Positions 49,601 through 60,400 of a stretch of DNA of 64,000 nucleotides are shown here, piece by piece. Position 1 is the stretch's first letter, and each line of letters opens with the position of its first letter. Position numbers and translations under genes: made by a program. Location of the stretch: positions 20,964,282-21,028,281 of the forward strand of contig CM029378.1 of assembly GCA_017165825.1 (NCBI GenBank), in the 5' to 3' direction. Source of the stretch: Hepsetus odoe (lineage: Eukaryota > Chordata > Actinopteri > Characiformes > Hepsetidae). The notes below the pieces were generated by a model. That model did not search any database. It worked only from the letters and a program-made list of their open reading frames with translations, and had not been told where the DNA came from.

Positions 49601-52600
49601 GAGTCAGGTTCCCATTCATTCTTGGTTCATGGCTAATGGTCAAAGCGTTTCACCTGTGCAGAGAGCAGAACATCCTAAAAAGCAAAATTTGTTAGAAAGT
49701 ATATAAGTATAACTCATACATAATAAATATGGATGTTTAGAACTCAACACTGAAGCTATATTAGAGGTTTATTGTTATTACACTATTATTATTATTAGTT
49801 ATCATTAAGTTATAGTTATTATAAGTTGAAAAGAAGAAATAACTAAATGACTGCATACTATCTTCTATTTATTTTGGCTGCTCCTGTTAGGGGTTGCCAG
49901 AGATGATCCGTCTGCATTTCTTCTGGTTTTCTGTATCTTTCTCTTAGATCAACTGCCTGCATCTTGTCTCTCACCACTTCCATAAACCTCTTCTTCTCTT
50001 GAGTGGCTGCTCCATCCTCCACCCAATATACCCCTCATCTATTCTCTGCACATGTCCAAACCACCACAATCTCGCCTCCCTAACTTTGTCTCAAAATATA
50101 CTCGGCCCAAATCTTGTCCATCCTCCTCTTTCCCAACACAAATGTCAGCATCTATAACACTACCATCTCTACATTCTCCAACCTGTATCGCATAGCTGGT
50201 TTCATTACCGTCCTGTAAATATTCCCTTTTAAGCTCTTGCTAGTATCCGTCTGACACTCCTGCCGCTCTTCTCCACCCTTTCAACCCTGCCTGCACTTTC
50301 TTCTGGGAGAGTGGTGGCCTAGTGGTCAGGGAGTTGGCCCAAGGATCAGAAGATCATGGGTTTGAATCCCAAACCAGTAGGTTTCCCTGAGGTACCCTTG
50401 AGCAAGGTTCCATCCTGTGTTATGGATAAAATGCAGAGGTTGAATTTCATTGTGTGTGCTGTGTTTCACAATGACAAGAATTGTAACGTTATCAACTTTT
50501 TTCTCTTTACCTCTTTTTTACTCCGTTACATTTAACTGTTGACCAGAAGTATTTAATGTCCTCCACTTCAGCTACTCACTGCATCTTGACCATTTCACTG
50601 TCCTTACTTTTGTTTAGACTCTTAGTCCAACTGACTTTCATTCCTCAATTATATAGAGCACATCTCCACCTCTTCAGGATCTCTTCAAACTGCTTCTTAA
50701 TCTTGTTACAGATCACTATGCAAACATAGTCATGATATCTTTTTTAACCTTGCTTCCACTAACTTGACATGAAATGACTGACTGTATACTATATATTTAG
50801 TAAACAGTTTAGAAAAATAATATTTTTATAATATCTGCTTTTTAAAAGATTTAATGATCTAATTCTTAAATCTGAAAAGTGAAATGAAGACTTAAACATG
50901 AGAAATAGCTCTCTTCCAAAACTCTTCCAAAAAAAAGTTGAGAGGTCTTCAGCATATAACAAACGAAAATAAAAATTAGCTGCATACCTATTGTGAACTT
51001 GACAGACCAACTGCACGAGTTCCATGGTCCTTTTAAAAGGCTATGGACCTCCAATCAAGCTGGAGGGCTCTTCATTCTCAGTCATTATTTTACAAAACCC
51101 ACGTAGCTCATAAACTGTGACCACATAAGAAATTCAAGCTTGATTAATGCTTTCTGGATTTGTCTAGCTTTCATCTGTTCTTTCCTTACCCATTCTATCC
51201 ACTTCCAGCTAACTTCTTTCAAGCGGTTTTGATGTTGCATCTGCCTTGGCTGAATCTGTCAGTATATATATTCCAGGGAAATAAGGCATCCAGAGAAAAT
51301 TATGGGAGCCATTTACACCTGGTAATCCCTGGTTTCAAAGATTTTACTCTGGAAAGTACCTCTATACATTTTAAAACATATACATTTTCAGTAATACATG
51401 CATAAGACTTTTGCTTTATTTAAAGTAGTTACAATGGAGTCCCTATTTAGGAGACCAAATCTGCTAGGCGTCTGCCCCTCCCCAGCCCAGAAAATGTCAA
51501 CACCTGAAAACTAATTTCCTGTGATTAGCTAATGATTATTTTTGGAAGGTATTGCATGGTTACATGTCATTGCATAGCAATTTTTTAAATGTATATTTGA
51601 TATATTGTGTATATATCAATATACTAAGATTGGCATTTGGAGCATATATAATACTTAAATTAATAAGTAATTAAAATAATAAGTATGATTTTAATTAATT
51701 ATGGCTATGCCTGCATACCTGTATTTTGCACTTTTAACTATAATCTATATCAATGAATTTAACAACGTGACAAGAGGAATACATGCATCAGATATCAGTA
51801 CAATGTTAATTTACATAGCTGAATATAGCCTAAAAGTTGTTAATAGCTGAATGTTATTATTATAGATTTCAGCATTCCAAAATCAGTATAATGGAATGCT
51901 ATGAATCTCTCAGGCACCAAGAACCTCTAAACCAGCATTAACCTCATTCAGTTTCTCCTTATCAGTGAGTGAGCATCTTCAGTAAAAACCTACTTCCAAG
52001 CAAATGAGGGAGACTTGCACTGCTGCTGGGTTATTAGATACACTGAAAAACCTTTTAAAACCATGAGCTGGTTGTTTTACTTGACTGATATTAACATTTT
52101 CTTCTGAAAAATCTGATAGAACTTTGAGTTCGCTGACCTAGTTGTGTTTAATCCTAATCTGTGAGTTTGCAGCTTGAGTTTTACAATCTACAAGTCCAAA
52201 CTTCACACTGCGTGGCCCGCAGCTTTGACACCTGGTGAAAGATTGTAAGCCCTCAGGGCACACAAAAAACAGCTACTCTCCAATGACATCATTCACACAG
52301 AGCAGAATTCAACAGGCTGGGGGCAAATACTTTGTGGTTATAGAAGCAGATGGGGAAAATAAGTCCTGAATTCCATTCATTTTTAGTTCTCTTCAAAAAA
52401 GATAGTTTCCCATTTTCCAAAAGTATACTAACCTATTTTCATGATACCTGCAATTGAGCTCTGGTGCTTCTTTCTTTTTGGTCTTTGAGATGTTTTTACA
52501 ACTTGTCTGAGGTCCCCCTATGACTGCCTGAATTCATTGCAGATAATTAGGGAAATAATAAGAATAATAATAAGAAATTTTCTGCAACATTGAAAGCAAT

Positions 52601-55600
52601 TATAGATTAAGACTAAGATTCAGAGTTCCTTTGGGTTGACAGTGAATCTCTACTGAAGGACAATTTACAGTCCACTAATCAGGCCTTTATGGTAGAGTGG
52701 CTGGAGGTAAGCCAGCCTGGCTGGAGTTTGCCAGATAGCACCTGAACAGTTCTGATTCCATGAGAACCAAAAATGTCTTCAGATCTCTTTAAAAGACTAT
52801 TTGGCCACAATTCCCAACAGCAGAAAAAAAAACTTTGAATCACCTCCTTAATATCTTTACAGTTAACAATAATTTAATAGTATTTTTGCCACTTTACTTT
52901 TAGGCCTACTTTGTAATTGATTTTGATATGAATGTTTTGCTCTTTTGGATATAACAAATATAACATTCTTTGCAGAGCTTGCAGAGAACAAATGTCTTAC
53001 CTCATAGAACCCATCAAATAGGTGGGGTTTAAACTTAGAAAAGAAAACCTTACATTTGCGGCAGAGCGACTTCCATGTCCTAATTATAGGGACAGTCCCC
53101 CCGGAGCAACACAGGGTTAAGAGTCTTGCTCAGTTACCCAGTGCTGGTAGTGCCAGAGGTGGGATTCGAACCTATGGACCAATGGCTCAAGAGGGTACCT
53201 ACCACTACACCACCACCCTGTATTCAAAACTTTGAATGAACATATGAAAATTGAGAAAGTGGGGATAAATTAACTGCCTCCTTCCATAAAAATGATCTGT
53301 AGAAATATTAATATGGCATTTTTGACAGTTTAAAACAATGTTGTAATACACAAAATATTAAATTATGTTCTCTTTTTTTTTTTTTTTGGTTTTTTTTTTA
53401 ATTAGAGTTTGGATCATTTCCTTCTTTTTTTTTTAAATACAATTCTTCTTTAATTTCAATTCAGTTCTTCTATTTTTAACCTATTACATTATATTTTTAC
53501 TTTTTACCCTCAGGCTGAATGCATTACAGATTTGAAAGACCCCATTCAGGTCCAGACCGATCTCTCACCGGCTTACCCATTACATTGGCAATAGTTATTA
53601 GCCTCCTTTCTTTTTAGGACTTGTTGTTTTGAGCCACATCATCAAGTTTAACTGAAATCATACAAGATCAAAATCAAATATGGTAATAGTAGTATCAGTT
53701 TTATTGCCTGTGTCAACACAGCAAAATAATAAATCAGACCGAAATCTTATTGTGACGACCAAAGCTTCCAAAAAGCTCCTACAAGCCTTTTTCCCATCAT
53801 CTCTTGTATCCCAGTTTACAACAAATGAATACTTTTGTTGAGATGTCTTGGCAGGGTGCTGTGCTGTTCTGCATGTCAGTAATCCCTTTGTTGTGCTTTA
53901 ATGTAACACCACAGGAAGCAGTACTGCCCTAAAAATGGTTTTCAATGTGTTTGTCTGAGTGCAGGCTCTTGGCTGGGGCACCCAGAGAAAAAGCTCCATC
54001 CCATCTGAAAGTAAATGAAACTGGAGCTGTATATTCCTGCCCCATTAGCACCAATGTGGCAGACTGCACCAGATTGGATCTCATCAGTTCAAGTAAGCAT
54101 TATTCACTATGCAGCTCACAAATAAACAGTAACAACACTAGCTTAAAACATAAAATATACATTTTATAATTGTATTTTAAATTTACTAGAAATACTCAAT
54201 TGTTTCTCCTCACCTTAATGATGTTGTTTCATCATGAGTGTGTCCAGAGTTAGGTACAGAAGTTAAAAGGCTAATATAGCTAACAAATAACTTGCCAGTT
54301 AGCAATATAGCAAACTGCACAATGAAATTATTATATGCTTGCCCCAATCAACATTTGTCAAGAAAAAAAGTTGCTTATTCTGACACGTAGTCTGACACTG
54401 ATACACTTTTATAAAAATTGATGAATATATGTTATACCTCTTAACAGTCTTAGAAGTCACCTTGAAGCCATTTTCTGGACCTTTGTCCAGACTTTTATTT
54501 TTAAATATGAATGGTGTAAATTAGTTTTCTCAGTCAATTATTCCTCTTCTTACCTTAAAATATTATTTATATATATATATATATATATTACACAGAAGAT
54601 CTGATAAAAATTACTTTTTTATCAGTGACCCTGATTTTTCTTGGGATGTTTCTTCATGATTATTTGTGTTTTATGAAGTTCTTAAGTGGCAAATGTTCCA
54701 TGAAGTTTCATAGAAAGTTATAAAAGTTAGCATGCGATATACTGCAGAGTTTGTTTGGTAAAGGCAGTCATAGGTCATTCTGACACTAAGTCAGACAACA
54801 GTGTTGAATACACCAGGACTGCATGCTTCATGCATACATTGTTCATAGACATCATTTTTATATGGTTTATTATATACCTAACAAAACATACATAACAGCT
54901 CCAAAATGTTTAGTTGACCTATTACATTTTGTTGTTTTAACTTTAGAAGGATTGGTACCTTTGAGTATACTTCTTATAGTAAAACAACAGAACAAATTTG
55001 ATATTTGTTTCAAACTTATTACTGGAGTAATATGGATCAGATGGCTACTTAGTAATGAAGTCTGTACTAACCCAAGCTGCATAACTAAAAAGTTGAATTA
55101 TTAACCAAAATCCCCTTCACTTATTGTAAAATGTCTGAAAATGTTCCAACAAGCTCCAACACAGCCTCAGCAACACTTTACCTGTTTGAGTGTCTTACCA
55201 CAGGTTATTATATTCAAAAGCCACACACCCCCAATCCCCTGCTGCCACAAACACACACACAAGCATGTGCATACAGGGGTTCAGCGATCGATTGTCATCA
55301 GTCACAGGTTTTGGGTGTTGGAACATCATGTAGGTTACTGACCAGGCAATTTTGTTTAAGGGTAATTTGTCAAAAGCAGGGGTCACCAACATGGGGGCCA
55401 CCTGTTCTAAAAATAGTACAACTCACCAGTGAGCAGAAAGATTTGAAAATAATATAAAAAAAAAAAAGCTTTTAAAACATGCTTATTATACATGAAGTTT
55501 AGGTAACTTTAGGTGACTGTCATATGTAGTCTGTATTAAAAGACAAACACAAATTCTTAAAATAACAGGCATACTCTAGCACAGGAGTCATCAGCATCAC

Positions 55601-57436
55601 CAGGATGCCCCCAAGGACCACGTGAGTCGCCTGCGGACCTGTTCTAAAAATAGTACAACTCACCAGCGAGCAGCATCTAAAATTTTATTTGAGCCTGTTG
55701 CTATTCTTCTTTAATCACGTTTGCATTTATATAGATTTGAAAATGACAATATCTTTAAAAAAAAAAAGCATTTAAAACATTTATTAAACATGAAGTTTAG
55801 GTAACTGGTAGCCCTCAGTGCCTGTGAAGTAGCTCTCAGCTTCAAAAAGGTTGGTCACCCCTGCTCTAGTACATGTCCAACTAGTGGCTTTGTTAGCAGT
55901 CTAATTAGCCTAATTATAACGTTTGCTAAAAAAAAAAAAAATGTTGCACTTCAGTATGTAATGCAATGTGTGTCAGAATTGAAGCAGTGCATAAGTTGTT
56001 TTTGTTTCTTAAATAAACAGTCCCCTGCTCTTATCAGTCCACTATTCACTCTCTGTTCTGTGTTTGTTTTTGGATCACATGCCTTTTGAAAGCAATTTAC
56101 ACCAGCTATGACTGTCCTGATATCTTTTCAATAGGGAGTTGATAAGAGTTCTTAACTGAAAAAAAGGTCACTGCTTTGCATTACTCTTAATTTTAACATG
56201 GAAGAAAACATGTCCTTTATAGGAATAACTCCCCTATGGGGGTCAAAATGTTTTAACTCTCTTTTCCAACCTATCTATTGTTAAGCAAATTATCCCCTTT
56301 TAAATAAGCTTATATAAAACATGATAAGGTTGATGAGTTGATAAACTGAATCCACCTTAGGTCCCAACAATAAGAATATATGAATGCATAATTAATGCTA
56401 AACTCTTAGAGTCTAGTTTTTTTTTTCTTCAATTATGTAAATCATTCAACCTTTACTTAAATGCAGGATACATTGAGATTCGTCCTCACTTGCAATGTAG
56501 CTGAATATTAGAATAAAAGCACAAAGCTTATCAGCAAATATTATTGGTTATAGGATTTTTTAACTTTTTCATGTCCATTAGTTAAATCAGATTTATTGTG
56601 TATCTGAGTAAGACTGCATGTGTTAGTTGCCTAAATATTTCTTTAATGTTCATTTGCTCTACATAATTTTCTCTTTCCTGTGTAGCGGATTCCTCTGAGG
56701 TGATCGAAGATATGTGGCTGGGGGTGACTGTTGCCACACAGAGAGAGCAGCCTGGTGGACGAGTGCTGGTAAACCAGTTATTCTTTCCAAGTACTTTAAA
56801 AAGGATGCATACAGTACTTAATAGAAACAGAAACTTTATATCATAACCTAATATTTTGCTCCTTGATTAGAAAAGAAACTAACACTGGGCTGTTGAAAAA
56901 CTACATAGAACAATTCAGCCAAACATTAAACATGTAATACTTTAGGTTAACATCTAAGGGGTGAAGGGTTAATGTCATCACGTGGTGGTACTGCTAGCGT
57001 CTGAAAAATATTTGTTTCATTGATCTCATTGATTCTGATATTTGTCTTACACTTAACAGGCATGTGGTCATCGCTATGTAAAAATAGTGTATGGTGGAAT
57101 AGAGGAGCAGCGGAGAATGGTGGGCAAGTGCTTTGTACGGGGCAACGATCTGACCTTTGACCATACTGATGACTGGCAGGCTCACACATATGAAGTCTGC
57201 AATCCCAACTTTGATATGCAGATGGAGGGCATGTGCAATATGGGCATCTCTGGGGGCATGACAGAAAGTGATGTCTATATTGGCTGCCCTGGCAGCTATC
57301 TGTGGCAGGGTAACTACTATTATAACTTTATTATAGGCAGAGTAATGTTAATGAAGGGAAATAGAATGCAAAAATGGAAATGTTTGTGAAAGCACATATT
57401 CTCTACTCTGGAGTGCCCCTACCCTGCACATGTGTT

Positions 57437-57467
<31 letters not shown>

Positions 57468-60400
57468 CTTACATCCAACTGACTAGATAATTAACAAGCC
57501 CTTCACGAGGTAAAGCTGGTGCCATATAGCAAAGAAGAACTAAAATTAGATAGGGTTTACACTCTACAAACAGGGTTTGAAAACACTATTAGAGGGAATG
57601 GTGATGGGGACAAATCCTTTAGTAATAATCTTGATTCAAGAAGACATGTGAGTTGTCTGTTTGGACATTATAATGCAGGCTCACTAGCAGAACTGGTAAA
57701 TCCTGTTGGAATTTGATCTGACTGACTTGGTACCATTGTTTACCAGGCAATGTCCATGTTACGTGGAGAGATACCAACCCGGAATACACTTGGGATTACA
57801 ATGACAAAGACTTTGGTCCACAGGACAGGCGTAACAGCTACATGGGTATGACTACAATTTGTTTATTTGAGACAAATCGCAGGCAGGGGTGAGAAGTTTC
57901 ATTCATTCATGCTTATGTGCTGATTTTGATGGATTGATGGAATTTGACTTCTGAGTTTTCAATAATTATATTAATTTTACCGTGTTTGAAAAGTAATATA
58001 TTTGTCTTTTTTTTTGAGTCCCCCTCATTGAGTTACTAATCGGTTTGAACTGAATTCATTCTGCCTGGTTGGTTTGGCATCTGCACAGATTTGCTGTTTC
58101 TCACATCTCCTATTTTCTAAAGTATCTAGTTTACATGGGGTCCCAAAATAAAAAAAGGGTCTAATACTGATAGATACTGCATGTGTTATAAGGAACTCAG
58201 AAGTCCAGGAGATTTGGCACCTGAAACTTTACCACTTCTACACAGTCTTTATTTAAGTGCAGTAACAGTAGTTTTCCTTATCTATACTTCTCTAACATGA
58301 ACATGTCAACATTTTTTAAGTAAATACATTTCTAAAGTGGCTCATGACATGACAAGTCATCCACACATACAAAGAAATAAATCCATATATTATGTGTGGT
58401 AAAGTAAAATGACACAGGGAATAAGTATTGAACATGCTTACTAAAATCTGTTTTTATTACTTATTAGAAAAGCCTTCATCATCTTCAAGATGTCTCCTAT
58501 ATGTAGAAACTAGTCGCATGTATTGCTCAGATGTGATTCTTCCACACAAACTACTTTCAAATCTTGAAGGATTTGGGGCCTCTTCTAAGGAATTTTGATC
58601 TTCAGTTGTTTCCATAGATCTTCAATTGAATTGAAGTTAGGTGATTGACTGGGCCATTCTAGCAACTTTATTTTCTTTGTCTGAAACCCATTGAGAGTTT
58701 CCTTGGCTGTGTGTTTGGGATCATCATCTTGCTGAAATATCCACCCTCATTTCATCTTCTGCATCCTGGTAGATGGCAGCAGATTCTTTTCCAGAATGCC
58801 CTGGTACATTTCTTCACTTATCCTTCCCTCAAATATAAGAAGTCTGCCTGTAGCATATGATGAAAACATCTCCACACCATGACTGTAACGGTGGCGGGGT
58901 ACCAGAAGGACGCCAGAGTGGAGCCAGGAGTTCGGAACACTGTTTTATAGTACACAGGTTACAAAAACAAGACACAAGAGCTGCAGTTCGAAGCAGAACC
59001 TGCGAACAGAAGAACTGCAGCCTAAACCAAGATATCTTAATCCAAAAAACCCAAACCTAAACCAGGACCACCCTTTACACTTAGGCTTAGCCTAACCAAT
59101 GAGCCACGCTCTGCTCTGACTCATCGGGGCTTAAATAGTCAGCCCCAATGATGCACACCTGTGCCTGCTTAGGCTCCGGTCTGCTCAGTCAGAGTAGAGC
59201 GCCCTCTAGCGTGCCCAAAACCACCCCACACGTGACAGAACCCCCCCCCCCAAAGGCGCGGCTCCCGAAGCGCCAAAACTTGGCCGAGCCCCGGGGGGGA
59301 GGCCAAGAACAACAAAACTACATGGAAAAAAAACAGAAGTCCCTTGTGGGGACACACGGTCAGGTCCACAACAAAAAACACCAAAAGGACCTCCGACCAG
59401 TCATGTCAGGCAGCTGGTGGTGGTGAGGGGAATCCCAGCAGTTCCGTCCACCTTTTTGACCGGTGCCTGAACTCGGCTCTAAAGTCCCTGGAGGCTTCGC
59501 CTGACTCCGTGGAACGCCTGGACTCGACTGAACCTGAAAGGGAGCTAAACCGAGAGATTACAGGGTTCACAGAGGAAGTCTTTTTCAACGAGTCTAAACT
59601 CTGCTTACAACCCCTGTCAGCCGTGTTCCACACGTCTCTTCTCCCCGAATCTATGGTGCCGAAGTTTTTGTCCATTTCCCTGAACTGATTCTTGCTGGTG
59701 TCTTTTGCCTTTTTCCTTTTCTTGGTCATACTTCCTGGTCGCTTGGGGCCCGGCGACGCAGTGTCCCAGCTTCTGGTTCCACTATGAGGAGTTCTACTTG
59801 GCTCCCTCCATAAGTCACCTTGTTCTGGGTTTGCTGAATTGTGGGGGCGAGCCGACACTAGGGGGTCTGAAGGCAGCTGCTCCCTCTTCGCATTCGTTAC
59901 CTGTGTCTCCGCTAGACTGTTCTACAGATGCTCTGTTTTGGCTTTTGCCCTCTGGGTTCCAGCAGGCACTGGTGTCGGAGAAGTGAATTGAGATTCGATG
60001 AGTGCCAATTTCACTTCCATACCTCTGACCTGTTTTTCTAGCTTGGTGAGCTTGCTGGCCTCATCACGGGCCTCTCTCAGGTCAGCCTGCAGAGCGATGT
60101 TGTGGTCCTGCACCCGTCTCAGCTCTGCCCTGCTCTGATGCAACTGCTCCTCCATTGTGGCTATTTTAGCCTCCAGTTTCTCCTGAGCAGTTGGAGTCTC
60201 AACTCTCCTTGTTATCTGGCATACGATCTGGTTTCTCTGTTCATGTGTTCTCCTCAGTCCCTCTCTTTGGAAAACCATCACCGCTTGTATCTCTAATCTG
60301 GAGACCTTTCTGCCTTCTCTGAATCTGCTGCTCCTTCCATGACGCTCACCTTTTGTCTTGAGCCAAAGTCTCCTCTTTTTCCATCTCCCCGTCCTTCGAG

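Larger units (their letters stand above)
34803..53964 (+). other. itga3: itga3 intron 1 (19.2 kb)
   Basis: Phase-2 intron splitting a Leu codon (CT|G). It contains about ten SINE copies, LINE fragments, a tandem duplication (39931-41024), a foldback (38012-38080) and a CA repeat (38670-38698). Stretches 34803-37764, 41025-42285, 42442-48071, 48217-49121, 50766-53052 and 53222-53964 show no recognised gene or mobile element. The long first intron is a usual place for enhancers, but none can be demonstrated. Confidence 0.9.
54093..56685 (+). other. itga3: itga3 intron 2
   Basis: Phase-1 intron. It contains a TA tract at 54570-54590 and two related hAT-like MITE copies (55377-55512 and 55582-55863). 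The rest shows no recognised element. Confidence 0.9.

Noticed and set aside
57519..57716. 65-residue open frame inside itga3 intron 4
   Set aside because: The canonical splice of exons 4 and 5 keeps phase and family alignment without it; it has no family match that I recognise.
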